A stretch of DNA of 59,808 nucleotides from Verrucomicrobiota bacterium (lineage in GTDB: Bacteria; Verrucomicrobiota; Verrucomicrobiia; Limisphaerales; JACDHS01): contig JACDHS010000011.1 of assembly GCA_013820875.1 (NCBI GenBank), positions 1 through 59,808 of the forward strand. Direction: 5' to 3'. The first letter of the stretch is position 1. Each line of letters begins with the position of its first letter. Below the pieces are notes generated by a model. That model made no database searches. It had not been told where the DNA came from and was given only the letters and a program-made list of their open reading frames with translations. A program made the position numbers and the translations under genes. Below, in pieces: positions 42,565-51,748 of the stretch.

Positions 42565-42836
42565 ACGATAACGTTATTCCTGCGAATTGAGCGCGTCAGA
42601 GTCGCCAGAACGTTATTCCTGCCATTTGACGGAGTCAGGCGATGCCTGAGAACGTTATTCCTGCCGTTTGACGGAGTCGGACGGTGCCTGAGAACGTTAT
42701 TCCTGCCGTTTGACGGAGTCGGACAGTGCCTGAGAACGTTATTCCTGCCGTTTGACGGAGTCAGACGATGCCTGAGAACGTTATTCCTGCCGTTTGACGG
42801 AGTCGGACGATGCCTGAGTACGTTATTCCTGCCAAT
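42565..42836. repeat. 42-bp tandem array 4 (about seven units)
   Basis: ACGTTATTCCTGC recurs at 42571, 42610, 42652, 42694, 42736, 42778 and 42820; the first spacing is 39, all others 42. Each unit holds CCGT-TTG-ACGG and GAC-GGA-GTC dyads plus an AACGTT palindrome. It fills the 323-base gap 42562-42884 between the GT4 gene and the Wzy/ligase gene. The 123-aa ORF reading through it (repeating FLPFDGV) is not taken as a gene. Confidence 0.93.
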
Positions 42837-42884
42837 TAAGGACTACTTGGGCGTAATCCCACGCAACTTCGGTTAGGAATCAGG

Positions 42885-44369
42885 TTACCGGCCCTCCCGT
42901 TTACCCTCGCGCACTTGTGAACTGGGAGTGCACAGATGCATGTTATCAGGCCCTCTAACGCCATCAATCCGGGCGACGGAATACGCCGTACCAAGAAGAG
43001 CCATTCCAAGCAAAATACCCGAATTGATATCATTTCCGGAAACCGAAACCATCGTCAGCGCATAAGCGAAAAAGCATGCCATTGGGAAAAGCCCGTGTTC
43101 ACGGACACGGAACCCTATTTTCGAAAAAATCATTAGCAGCCACGCCAGAAAGCTGATCAATCCAACCAAGCCGACCTCGACCAGTAGTTGCATAAACAAA
43201 GAATGGAGCGCCACCCTTTTTCCCACGGCATACTGCACCCCCGGAACTTCCGGAGAATATTTGGCATACATCTCCGGCCCACGCCCGGGACCGTGTCCAT
43301 GGATGATGCTGTTGATCGATCGTGTGAATGCATATTCTGACACCATCCATTGATCTGATCGTCCGCTGGTCTTCTTGCGCACAGATTGACCCTCACCAAA
43401 TGTGCGTTCCCAACCTTTCTTCAAAGCAACACCGTAGGGACTCATCAAAACGATGCCTATGCCGATAATGCCTACGATGCAAAGCGACACCAACCGCGTC
43501 CTTTGCTGTTTTCCGAAGAGGAGCAGAATTAAAACTCCAACAGCAGCAACCAGCCACGATGCCCGGGATGTTGTCAGCGCCAGAAGAACTGCAGTTGGCG
43601 CCAGCATCAACCAACGGCACATTGGCTTTTCCTGGAGGTGAAGCCAGCGCCCGCGATCAAACATCAGTGCCAACAAACCGAACGCGAGAGGGAGACCTAG
43701 TTGTCCGGGATTTCCAAGCAGACGTCCTTCAACCGCAATAATGCCAAGTCGATCAGAAGTTCCCATTTGAGGAATCATGGCCAATCCCACCAGCCACGCT
43801 GAAATGATGGTTCCAGTCAGCGCCACCCCCAGCAGGAGACGATTGCGGCTCAATAAAAGAACGCACAGAACCGTGAATGCCAGTTCGAACAGGCGCAGGT
43901 TGATTGCGTAATCGCGGGTGTTGTAGAGGCTCAGGGTATAGTAAATGCCAACCCATATCACCACTCCCCAAAACAAACCAAACTGGCGCAACGTCTGCGA
44001 GAAACGATTGGACGCTGAAAAAAAGTAAAATCCGAGAAGCACAAGGAACATCGCGATGATCACATTGTAGAAAACAAAGCTGCGCAGCAGATTCAAGAAA
44101 GGCGCCGCAGCCAGGATCAGGCAAAGAAGTTCATCTCGCCTCCCCATCAGCATCGCTCGCAACAGGACGAGGCCAAACAAAAGCCAAAAACATTTCCCAG
44201 CCCATTCTGCGCGGCCAGTGGCCAGGAGAGCGGCCGCAGGGAGAGTGCAAAACAAAAGTTGGAGCAGGAAAGCTCGCAGTGAAAAGCGATATACGTAAAC
44301 CGGTTTACTTACCTGGGGAAGACGCGCCCCTGAATGCAGCGGCCTGACAGTTGATGCATAACTGTTCAT
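42885..44369 (-). CDS. O-antigen ligase / polymerase family membrane protein (Wzy-like)
   Basis: A 494-aa integral membrane protein with about 11-12 hydrophobic segments and a larger periplasmic loop around residues 310-385. That loop holds the Wzy_C-type region: TSGRSDQWMVSEYAF, HGHGPGRGPEMY and ALHSLFMQLLVEVGLVG. Proteins of this family polymerise flipped repeat units (Wzy) or ligate them to a lipid carrier (WaaL). In this locus, with a flippase and a BY-kinase, the polymerase role is the more likely. Its ATG overlaps the stop of the GT2 gene upstream (ATGA, 44366-44369). Confidence 0.9.
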   Translation of the reverse strand: MNSYASTVRPLHSGARLPQVSKPVYVYRFSLRAFLLQLLFCTLPAAALLATGRAEWAGKCFWLLFGLVLLRAMLMGRRDELLCLILAAAPFLNLLRSFVFYNVIIAMFLVLLGFYFFSASNRFSQTLRQFGLFWGVVIWVGIYYTLSLYNTRDYAINLRLFELAFTVLCVLLLSRNRLLLGVALTGTIISAWLVGLAMIPQMGTSDRLGIIAVEGRLLGNPGQLGLPLAFGLLALMFDRGRWLHLQEKPMCRWLMLAPTAVLLALTTSRASWLVAAVGVLILLLFGKQQRTRLVSLCIVGIIGIGIVLMSPYGVALKKGWERTFGEGQSVRKKTSGRSDQWMVSEYAFTRSINSIIHGHGPGRGPEMYAKYSPEVPGVQYAVGKRVALHSLFMQLLVEVGLVGLISFLAWLLMIFSKIGFRVREHGLFPMACFFAYALTMVSVSGNDINSGILLGMALLGTAYSVARIDGVRGPDNMHLCTPSSQVREGKREGR

Positions 44370-45445
44370 ACTGTCTTTGCAGATACCACGGCTGCATTCG
44401 TTTCGCGGAGGTTAAATGCGTATTCACTCCGAGCAGGAGATTCCTGATGGCGCGGAGGTGAAACCAGGCACTCAATCAGCCCTTTGGTGGTGCCAGTCGC
44501 AAAACCCAGGTAATAAGGCCTCCAGGGACGAACCAGGAACGAAGCGGTGTAATAGGCGGTCATCAACACATGATCCATCCAGAATAGGAACTGATTCTTC
44601 GCCCCCGGATCCGGCGAGTGACGTCTCCAGATGAAATAACGATTTCGAACCGCCATTTGCCCTCGCGCAATTCCCGCCGGTCTCCCGCTGTCTGCATGAT
44701 GATGATCCACCCGCGCATCGCCGCACACGAGCAACTTCCATTCTTTGCCGATGCGCAGCGACATCTCCATGTCTTCTCCCTGCGCATACCCGTAAAAGAA
44801 CTCGGAGAAACGATGTTTCAAAAACACTTCACGCCGATAGGCAGCCGCTCCGCCTGAAAGAAGGTCCACTGGTCTATTCCCACTGAAGGGCTGCACCATG
44901 TCCCATGTTCCAGAAGAACCACAGTGATGATATTGCCCCGGTGCCCCCTGTGGAACGATACGAAGTGCATGTCGTAACCGCCAAAGTAACGTTTTGGGCT
45001 TGTTGATCCCGTTTGTCAGAAAACCGCGCACCGCTCCGACTTCACCCTTTGTATCCGCGACGAACACACCGTGAATCGATTCGAAATAGCCGGGCTCTGG
45101 CAAGCAATCATCATCCAGAAAAAAGATAAACTCTCTCGTGCAGGCATCGATGCCTACGTTCCGTTGCCGGGTGAGGCCAGCCGGACTCCTGACATAAACG
45201 AGATTGAACGGTAATTCCTTATCTTTGGCCCAATCCTGAATCGCGCGATCGACGGCATCATCTGGTGAACCATCAATAACAAGGAACTCACCAGGCGCAT
45301 CTTCCAGCATCGCAACAACTCCAAGCAGCCTGACCATTTCTGCCGGCCGGCGAAATGTCGGCACAATCAACGCGCACTGGGGCAAGGCAGAATAACCGGT
45401 GGCCAGCTTGTGCCACCCCTGCAATTCCTGGAGTTCCTGTTTCAT
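44366..45445 (-). CDS. Family 2 glycosyltransferase
   Basis: A 359-aa GT-A enzyme. The core shows CALIVPTFRRPAEMVRLL, LVIDGSPDDAVD, the metal-site FFLDDDCLPEPGYF and a late YGYAQGEDMEMSLR. C-terminal hydrophobic patches suggest membrane association. The ATG at 45445 gives MKQELQELQG and an 8-base gap after the methyltransferase gene; an upstream start at 45517 would overlap that gene. It is coupled by a four-base overlap to the Wzy-like gene, consistent with assembly just before polymerisation. Donor unknown. Confidence 0.92.
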   Translation of the reverse strand: MKQELQELQGWHKLATGYSALPQCALIVPTFRRPAEMVRLLGVVAMLEDAPGEFLVIDGSPDDAVDRAIQDWAKDKELPFNLVYVRSPAGLTRQRNVGIDACTREFIFFLDDDCLPEPGYFESIHGVFVADTKGEVGAVRGFLTNGINKPKTLLWRLRHALRIVPQGAPGQYHHCGSSGTWDMVQPFSGNRPVDLLSGGAAAYRREVFLKHRFSEFFYGYAQGEDMEMSLRIGKEWKLLVCGDARVDHHHADSGRPAGIARGQMAVRNRYFIWRRHSPDPGAKNQFLFWMDHVLMTAYYTASFLVRPWRPYYLGFATGTTKGLIECLVSPPRHQESPARSEYAFNLRETNAAVVSAKTV

Positions 45446-45453
45446 TGTGTGAT

Positions 45454-46482
45454 CTATACTTTCTGAAACACAAGGAACTGACTCGCCCCCGTGGATTCCG
45501 CTCGAGTCGCCACCCATTCGTGGTCAGCGAGGGACTTCAACAATTTCGCCAAAGGCAAATAAATCCAGCGCACAGGAATCGCAGCATAGGCTGCGGTCTT
45601 TTTAAGCCCGCTAAATCCTTGCGCTTTGCGGCGGAGATCCATATTCGCGAGGAAGACCGGCGATGTGAGAAGCAGAAGGGTTTTCGAAATGGCTAGTGTT
45701 GCTTTTGCTTTCACACTTTTGCCCCGCGACACCTGCAACCATTTCAGAACCATCCCTGGGCCGCACGCGCAAACGCCTTCAACGCCGCCCCAGAATTGGT
45801 TTCCAAAGAATGAAGTTTGCAGCCGCAGGTCGTGCCTGGAGAAAAGCGCCACCAGGTCACGACTCTTCATCCTGCGAAGATGACTGGGATCTTCCCAGCA
45901 CCATTTTTCTTCACCAGTCGGTGATTCAATACAGCCATCGCGCATCAAAGTGGTGAGCTTCCACTCAAGGGAACCTTCGTTGGCACACGGCAGCGTGATG
46001 CAAACGCAACCGCCTTTCCGCACCATTCTCGCCATGTCGAAAATGCTCTTCTCAAGATCCAGGACGTGTTCCAGAACATGACTCGAAAAAATCAGGTCGA
46101 AGCTTTCCCCTGGATAGGAAGCAAGCGCGCCGTCGAACCCGGCAAAATAACAATCCGGATACCTCGTTTGAGCCGTCCGAATCGCCTCGTTCGAAATGTC
46201 TATCCCGTGAATCTCAGATTCTGGAAAAAATTCTTTCAGTAATTCAGTGCAGCCACCCGCGCCGCATCCGTAATCGAGCACTTTGGCGCAGGAAAGCGTC
46301 CGGGGCACACACTCCAACATCGTCTGCAATTGCTCGTTATGACGGTCATGATGTTTCTTGCAATATTCGCCCGAGAATCGCCTGTCATAATACTCGGTCA
46401 GATCCGCCAGATCCGGTGCGGACACCGATGGATGGTGCGCCAGATCAGCAATGTTCGCCGTTATACGATTTGCTTTACTCAT
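45454..46482 (-). CDS. SAM-dependent class I methyltransferase
   Basis: A 342-aa protein with a Rossmann-type methyltransferase domain (about 60-180). Motif I is VLDYGCGAGGCTELL, the acidic ribose-binding residue is in IHGIDISNEA, and post-motif FDLIFSSHVLEHV and GGCVCITLPCANEGS follow. The C-terminal third (about 240-342) is hydrophobic and basic and could lie against the membrane. In a polysaccharide locus such enzymes O-methylate a sugar, often as a chain modification or cap. Five bases separate it from the glycosyltransferase gene upstream. Confidence 0.9.
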   Translation of the reverse strand: MSKANRITANIADLAHHPSVSAPDLADLTEYYDRRFSGEYCKKHHDRHNEQLQTMLECVPRTLSCAKVLDYGCGAGGCTELLKEFFPESEIHGIDISNEAIRTAQTRYPDCYFAGFDGALASYPGESFDLIFSSHVLEHVLDLEKSIFDMARMVRKGGCVCITLPCANEGSLEWKLTTLMRDGCIESPTGEEKWCWEDPSHLRRMKSRDLVALFSRHDLRLQTSFFGNQFWGGVEGVCACGPGMVLKWLQVSRGKSVKAKATLAISKTLLLLTSPVFLANMDLRRKAQGFSGLKKTAAYAAIPVRWIYLPLAKLLKSLADHEWVATRAESTGASQFLVFQKV

Positions 46483-46487
46483 GATCG

Positions 46488-47555
46488 TCAGTGGTTTTGC
46501 CCGGAGCGCACCTTCTCAAAAGTATCGAGCATCACGGGGAGCCAACGCTTAACCGAGTATTCCTCTTCACAACGCTTTCGCCCTTCAATTCCCATCGCTG
46601 CACGCAATTCAAAGTTTTGCAGCAGACACTTCAATGCCGCATACCACTCATTGTCGTTGCCGGCCAACAGACCTGTCACTTGATGCTGCACAACTTCGCG
46701 GTTCGCTCCCACGGGCGAGGCCACTGTTGGCAAACCTGCCGCCATGTATTGCAACAGCTTTAAAGCGCATTTCCCCTTTTGAAATGGATCGTCTGCCAAT
46801 GGCATGATCCCGATATCGAATTTTTCCTGTAGAGATGCTTCCTCCTCCTTTTTCCACGGAATGAATTTCCAACGCAGAGACGCAGGCAAAGTCGTCGGCC
46901 GGGTATTTGTGATAACGACCAACTCGAAGTCGGCCTGACGCTGCAAATTCTCTAGCATCGGGAGATACGGCAGGAGTGTCGGTCCAATGGATTGATCCGA
47001 ACCACTCCAACCGATTCGTACCGTGCCCTTTGTCTTCGTCTGATCGTATGCTTTCGGAACATAGCCATCCGTATCAACAACGGTGGGAATAATGGTGATG
47101 CGATCGGTGTATTGGCGCGCGTACTGGGCCAGGTATTCGTTGCCGGGAGTGACCCACGCGGCATTCTGACAAAGCCAACGCACAATTTTTTCTCCCTTTC
47201 TGCCAGTGAAGATGGCGTCGTCAAAATCGTAAACACTCTTCCTCATGACATGTTGAAACGCCGACTGGAAGATTGGTCCTTCAGAGGCCAAATCGCGCCC
47301 GACATAGATCACGTCAAACTGATCGGCCTGCAAAAGGTCACGCGCGCGGTTGATCCTCATCAGGCCCCGGCCCATGCGATAGTGTATCGCCCGCCCAACT
47401 CGCGATGCCAACGGACTCTTCCACTGGCGATCCGGATTGTTGGGCCGATGATCCACCTGCCATCCAGATTGTTCCAGGTACGGAATGAACTGGATAAATC
47501 GGAAGCGGCTGGCCGGGCAAAATCCGCTTTGTGTAATCCCCAGAAGTTTCGGCAT
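46488..47555 (-). CDS. GT-B glycosyltransferase (GT4-like)
   Basis: A 355-aa protein with a GT4-like donor domain: RIGWSGSDQSIGPTLLPYL, FELVVITNTRP, then FDIGIMPLADDPFQKGKCALKLLQYMAAGLPTVASPVG, where the KLLQYMAAG part replaces the usual EX7E segment. The N-terminal acceptor half (SRFRFIQFIPYLEQSGW) matches a subgroup found in polysaccharide clusters. No membrane helix. It lies between a methyltransferase gene (5-base gap) and a gene for a GT-B-like protein (30-base gap) in the same transcript. The donor cannot be predicted. Confidence 0.88.
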   Translation of the reverse strand: MPKLLGITQSGFCPASRFRFIQFIPYLEQSGWQVDHRPNNPDRQWKSPLASRVGRAIHYRMGRGLMRINRARDLLQADQFDVIYVGRDLASEGPIFQSAFQHVMRKSVYDFDDAIFTGRKGEKIVRWLCQNAAWVTPGNEYLAQYARQYTDRITIIPTVVDTDGYVPKAYDQTKTKGTVRIGWSGSDQSIGPTLLPYLPMLENLQRQADFELVVITNTRPTTLPASLRWKFIPWKKEEEASLQEKFDIGIMPLADDPFQKGKCALKLLQYMAAGLPTVASPVGANREVVQHQVTGLLAGNDNEWYAALKCLLQNFELRAAMGIEGRKRCEEEYSVKRWLPVMLDTFEKVRSGQNH

Positions 47556-47585
47556 AGAAGTTAATTGCTAATTGGCTTGTTGAAA

Positions 47586-48806
47586 TCACTGCCCCCGGGC
47601 TGTCGCTGCCAGTTTACGAACCCCGCTCTTCACCCAGGAACCGAGTTGGACACGCTTCTTCAACTCCGCATTGTCCGCTCGTAAACGGGTATTTTCATTC
47701 TCAGCACGCGCGAGGCGGATCTGCAGCTTTTCCGGATCAAGTTCCTCGAAAACCGACTGTCCTGCGTATAATTGGTTCAGTCGTTTTTGCGGAAAAAAAG
47801 TATAAGAACTCTGAGTGCCCAGGAGATCGGAAGGCATACGGCATTGCTTCAGGTTCGAGCTGGCGGCGAACGCAACCATTTTCCGGATCAAGGCGCAAAC
47901 CCGCTGAACTGAACTGCCGTCACAGACCAAATTATCCGCCAATGATTCCTGCTGAAAAGCGATCTTCGCAGGCGGAGGATCGAGCAACTCGGGAATGACC
48001 GTCCGGATGTGTTCTGGCGCCGAGATCACCCAGGCAGTTCGAACAAACGTGGGGACATTATGATAATCAAGCGCGGCCACCGGTCGCCCGAGCAACATCG
48101 CTTCCAGCATGGCGGTGCTCGGTGTGCTGATCACCGCATCCACATTTTCAACAACACCCACCAACTCAGCACTCGCGATTTGATCAAGTTGATTTGCGAC
48201 ACCCAGTTCAGTCGCAACTCCCCTACTGAGTCGCCAAAGTGTTTGGATATGGGAAAGCGTATCAAGATGGGCTTTCAACTCGCGCAATGAGCGGAGGGTT
48301 GTTTCCCGCTGACGCGCATTAAACCCCGGGTTCTTCGCAGTCATCACTAGAAGGCGTCGTCCTGGTTTCTCCGTCGGCTCTGACGCGCGGGAGCAAAGGT
48401 AGTCGAGCCGAGGCATGCCGGTGAGTTCGACCCGTGCGTCATTCCCCCATCCGGCGATTCGACGCAAACTTTCATGTCCGATGCAGGCAATCTTGTCTGC
48501 CATTACGGGTTGATGCTGCGGAGCACCGCCACCCGCCCCGAACAATGGGTTTTCATACTGGCAACGCCATTCAAGGATGCCGTCCTGAAGAACCAACGAC
48601 GGGATTCCGTCTCCACGGGCAGCATCCAGGCAGCGCAGAATATCCAGCGGATAATCATTGATGCACAACACGAGATTAGGTTTCTCTCGGACCATGGGCG
48701 ACGGATCCCATTCGCTGTCGTGGATAAACTCCGCCTCCGAAGCCATTGCTTCTTCAATGGGTTTGATATGCGCGAGCTGGTCTCGCAAGAGGCACCAGAT
48801 TTTCAT
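47586..48806 (-). CDS. Probable GT-B-fold transferase with C-terminal coiled coil
   Basis: A 406-aa protein of uncertain family. The N-terminal half starts MKIWCLLRDQLAHIKP and shows LVLCINDYPLDILRC. The C-terminal half resembles the CDP-glycerol glycerophosphotransferase / capsule polysaccharide GT-B fold (DAVISTPSTAMLEAMLLGRP, the donor-binding loop). Residues about 345-395 (LARAENENTRLRADNAELKKRV) form a coiled coil, possibly for oligomerisation or membrane contact. I infer transfer of a sugar or polyol phosphate, or processing of the glycan, but the family assignment is weak. It is 18 bases from the epimerase gene upstream. Confidence 0.7.
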   Translation of the reverse strand: MKIWCLLRDQLAHIKPIEEAMASEAEFIHDSEWDPSPMVREKPNLVLCINDYPLDILRCLDAARGDGIPSLVLQDGILEWRCQYENPLFGAGGGAPQHQPVMADKIACIGHESLRRIAGWGNDARVELTGMPRLDYLCSRASEPTEKPGRRLLVMTAKNPGFNARQRETTLRSLRELKAHLDTLSHIQTLWRLSRGVATELGVANQLDQIASAELVGVVENVDAVISTPSTAMLEAMLLGRPVAALDYHNVPTFVRTAWVISAPEHIRTVIPELLDPPPAKIAFQQESLADNLVCDGSSVQRVCALIRKMVAFAASSNLKQCRMPSDLLGTQSSYTFFPQKRLNQLYAGQSVFEELDPEKLQIRLARAENENTRLRADNAELKKRVQLGSWVKSGVRKLAATARGQ

Positions 48807-48824
48807 TAGCAGAAAGGATACGAA

Positions 48825-49850
48825 TCAGTGAGCCACCAACCCGGCACGCGTGGAGAGGGCTGAGTTCCAACTGGGTGGCATGTTCTTTCGCACCTCGATA
48901 TTCTCGAAAGAACCACTCTGGCGCGCGCCGACCCGTCGCGCCCACTTGGCCATCCGCATAATTCCATCCTGCAATTCCACGCATTCACCATCGCCAAAGA
49001 GACGCCTGGCCTTTTCGTGGCTTGCGTAAACGTGCTGCACTTCGTTGCGCGGTGGCAGGAACTTGATTTCCGGTTGCACGTCAAACGCGCAGGCAACCAC
49101 CTCGGCGAGCTGCTTTACGCTGTAAGGTCTGTCTGCGCCGATATTGATCACTTCGTTGTAGGCAGAGCGCACATTCACACTGCGGGCAATGTGCGGCGCA
49201 AGATCATCAATATGGCTAAACGCGCGTGTCTGGCTGCCATCACCGAAAATGGTCATCGGCTGTCCCTGCATGATTTGGTTCATGAAAATACCAATGACAT
49301 TCCGATAGCGGTCCCCGATATTTTGATTCTCGCCGTAAACATTGTGTGGCCGGAAAACGACGTAATTCAGCCCAAACATTTCATGGGCAGCTTTCAAGTC
49401 GAGTTCCACAGCATACTTGCTGACGCCATACGGATCTTCCGGTCGCGGGATCATCCGCTCTTCCATCGGCAGGCGGTTTGCGCCGTACACTGCAATGGAT
49501 GAGGCAAAGACGAAACATTTGCATTCGTGACTGATCGCGGCATTGATCAGGTTAACGCTCCCAATAAGATTATTTGTGTAATTGAATCTTCGGATAAAGT
49601 GAGAGAGTCCTTCCGCCGCGTAAGCCGCCAGGTGATAAACGTAGTCAAAATCGTAAACTTCAAATAACTGGTTGATCAGTTTGTGGTCAGTGACAGAACC
49701 CTCAACAAAATCAACGCCGCTGGGAACATGATCTTTAAAGCCACCGCTCAGATCATCCAGAACCACCACCCGCTGCCCCATATCACGGCAATGCCGCGCA
49801 ACGTGTGATCCAATGAAACCTGCCCCGCCAGTCACCAATGATGTGTACAT
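48825..49850 (-). CDS. NAD-dependent sugar epimerase/dehydratase (extended SDR, GalE/WbpP-like)
   Basis: A 341-aa extended short-chain dehydrogenase. The NAD motif is TGGAGFIGSHVA at the N-terminus, and catalytic Ser-Tyr-Lys are in FASSIAVYG and YGVSKYAVE. The substrate-side motif RPHNVYGENQ places it among NDP-sugar 4-epimerases and dehydratases. It would make an activated sugar, such as a galactose- or galacturonate-type nucleotide, for the repeat unit. About 30 C-terminal residues look unstructured. It lies between the GT-B-like gene and the arabinose-5-phosphate isomerase gene. Confidence 0.92.
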   Translation of the reverse strand: MYTSLVTGGAGFIGSHVARHCRDMGQRVVVLDDLSGGFKDHVPSGVDFVEGSVTDHKLINQLFEVYDFDYVYHLAAYAAEGLSHFIRRFNYTNNLIGSVNLINAAISHECKCFVFASSIAVYGANRLPMEERMIPRPEDPYGVSKYAVELDLKAAHEMFGLNYVVFRPHNVYGENQNIGDRYRNVIGIFMNQIMQGQPMTIFGDGSQTRAFSHIDDLAPHIARSVNVRSAYNEVINIGADRPYSVKQLAEVVACAFDVQPEIKFLPPRNEVQHVYASHEKARRLFGDGECVELQDGIMRMAKWARRVGARQSGSFENIEVRKNMPPSWNSALSTRAGLVAH

Positions 49851-49897
49851 AGTTCTCCTTAAAATTCCCGAATTTAGTTCCTGTTGATGTTACTGCC

Positions 49898-50896
49898 TCA
49901 GCTTGCCGCTGGATTGTAGATGTCATGAATCCGAAGCAAACCGAGACATCGATTTTCCCGATCTACAACCGGCAAAACCGAAATTTGCGAAGGACGATTC
50001 TCCATCAGCCGAAGCGCCTCGTTCAAACGGGCGTCCGGTGAAATGGAAATGGGATTGCGCGTCATGATTTGCTCCGCACGCAATCCGCGAATGTCATCAT
50101 GCTCCTGCAGGGCACGACGCAAATCGCCATCTGTGATGATTCCTTCCAGCACTTCGCCGGCTCCCGCCACACACGCAGCGCCCAAAGGAAATTTCGTCAT
50201 GGCTACCACCACTTCCTTCAGAGTGCTGTCGCGACGAACCGTCGCCACGCATGCTTTCCCATGAAAAACTTCACGCACTTTTGCCAGCAACGTGCGCCCT
50301 AGCTGTCCGCCTGGATGAAATCTCGCGAAATCATCCAGGGTAAAATTACGCGCCTTCATCAGCGCGCAACAAAGGGCATCTCCCAAAGCGAGGGCAACTA
50401 TCGCACTGCTGGTCGGCGCGATGTTGCAGGGATCCGCTTCGCAATGAACGGATGCATCGAGCACTACATCCACCGCTGTGGAAAGTGCGCAGGTTGTGCT
50501 GCCAAGAATTCCAATAATCGGAGATTGAAATTGCCGTAGCGTCGGCACCAACCGAACGAGTTCCACGGTGCTGCCACTCTTTGAGAGTAGAATCGTGGGA
50601 TCTCCTGGCGAATAAACTCCCAGATCGCCGTGCAACGCCTCTGCCGGGTGCATATAAACCGCCGGAGTTCCCGTGCTACAAAGGGTGGCCGCGATCTTTT
50701 GGCCAATCAGCCCTGATTTCCCGAGGCCGCTCACAATCACCTTGCCACGATGCGCGAGGATCAGTTCGACGGCTTCAATCAGGTTTCCATCAAGTCTGCC
50801 AGCCGCGGATTGGATGGCTTCCGCTTCCACCTCCATGACGGATCGCGCGAGACTGACGCTTACTGCGACGGGACTACTGTTGACCTTGGCTGCCAT
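49898..50896 (-). CDS. kdsD: Arabinose-5-phosphate isomerase (KpsF/GutQ family)
   Basis: A 332-aa protein with an N-terminal SIS sugar-isomerase domain (about 45-180; KVIVSGLGKSGLIGQKIAAT, split here by motif GLGKSG, and LLSKSGST) and two CBS domains (about 210-332; ITDGDLRRAL, MTRNPISISPDARL). The catalytic region PTSSAIVALALGDALCCAL and FHPGGQLGRTLL match the family. It converts ribulose 5-phosphate to arabinose 5-phosphate, the first step to CMP-Kdo. Located in a polysaccharide locus, it is the KpsF-type copy. Kdo may link the polymer to a lipid or occur in the chain. Three bases from the methyltransferase gene. Confidence 0.94.
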   Translation of the reverse strand: MAAKVNSSPVAVSVSLARSVMEVEAEAIQSAAGRLDGNLIEAVELILAHRGKVIVSGLGKSGLIGQKIAATLCSTGTPAVYMHPAEALHGDLGVYSPGDPTILLSKSGSTVELVRLVPTLRQFQSPIIGILGSTTCALSTAVDVVLDASVHCEADPCNIAPTSSAIVALALGDALCCALMKARNFTLDDFARFHPGGQLGRTLLAKVREVFHGKACVATVRRDSTLKEVVVAMTKFPLGAACVAGAGEVLEGIITDGDLRRALQEHDDIRGLRAEQIMTRNPISISPDARLNEALRLMENRPSQISVLPVVDRENRCLGLLRIHDIYNPAAS

Positions 50897-50899
50897 AAG

Positions 50900-51652
50900 T
50901 CAGATTTCAGTCCAATCGCCGCTCTTCTTGCGGAACACGGACATCGATCCTGCTTCCTGGACGAGTTCAAGTTCAGCAGATTGCCGACTCAAAATATCTG
51001 AGCGCAGCCGAGCCAACTCGTTCCATTGAGTGGCCAGTTTTCTGCCATTGCCCATGTCATGATGAATGACAAAACCGCCACGGCGCACCAACTTGCCCCA
51101 TTTGTTATGGTCCCGTTTGGCGCCTTCATAGGAATGGTCGCCATCAATGAAAACGAAATCGATGAGATCCTTCCGTGGAATCTTATTGGCATCGCCGACC
51201 ACCAGTTCAACTCGGTTCCGCACCTTTGCCTTCTGCAGCACACAATCGAGAACAGCGTCGTCCTGCGGACTAATATCGATGGAAGCCAATTTCCCGTTCT
51301 GCCCAATGGCAACCGCCAGCAGCAGTGTGCTCCCCCCGTTGAACCGACCGATCTCTACACCGATCGGATCCGGCAAACTTCGCACCCAACGGAACAACGC
51401 CGCCGCCTCATCGAAATCCTGCCGGATGATTCCCCGCGTCATGGGACTCAAGTCGAATAGCGACACAAGATCTTCGAACTTTTCGGGGCGCTCGGAGATT
51501 TTGGCATTGCTCCAGTCGAACTGGAACGCTCGATTAAACTCTCGCGCGACGAGTTCGTAATGATGTTTGCGCAATGAGTTGAGAATGGCCTGCGGCGCTA
51601 AACCGACCAGGCGATCACAGCAAAATGTAGCAGTCTGTTTCAATGGATTCAT
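50900..51652 (-). CDS. Class I SAM methyltransferase (Methyltransf_24 / CmcI-like)
   Basis: A 250-aa protein with motif I in PIGVEIGRFNGGSTLLLA, the acidic loop KLASIDISPQDD, and IDFVFIDGDHSYEGAKRDH, the metal-linked motif typical of the cephalosporin-hydroxylase/Methyltransf_24 group. It probably methylates a sugar hydroxyl. The ATG at 51652 has AGGAG about 6 bases upstream; the frame runs on to 51742, but that region reads like non-coding sequence. It is closely followed by the isomerase gene (3-base gap). A hairpin at 51712-51734 separates it from the flippase gene. Confidence 0.88.
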   Translation of the reverse strand: MNPLKQTATFCCDRLVGLAPQAILNSLRKHHYELVAREFNRAFQFDWSNAKISERPEKFEDLVSLFDLSPMTRGIIRQDFDEAAALFRWVRSLPDPIGVEIGRFNGGSTLLLAVAIGQNGKLASIDISPQDDAVLDCVLQKAKVRNRVELVVGDANKIPRKDLIDFVFIDGDHSYEGAKRDHNKWGKLVRRGGFVIHHDMGNGRKLATQWNELARLRSDILSRQSAELELVQEAGSMSVFRKKSGDWTEI

Positions 51653-51711
51653 AAAACTCCTAATACCTGTCTGGGTGTCTAATGCGGTGTGCTGCCCTCT
51701 CTGAACTCGGC

Positions 51712-51734
51712 GGGCTGGCAGCAGATGGCAGCCC
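51712..51734. repeat. Small hairpin between flippase and methyltransferase genes
   Basis: GGGCTG (51712-51717) and CAGCCC (51729-51734) enclose 11 bases. It lies in the 96-base gap after the flippase stop. No T-run; it could modulate read-through within the operon. Confidence 0.4.
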
Positions 51735-51748
51735 CTTTCCAACCAGAT

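Noticed and set aside
42505-42876. 123-aa ORF with repeating FLPFDGV through array 4
   Set aside because: It is the translation of the 42-bp units and lies antisense to the locus, without a ribosome site.
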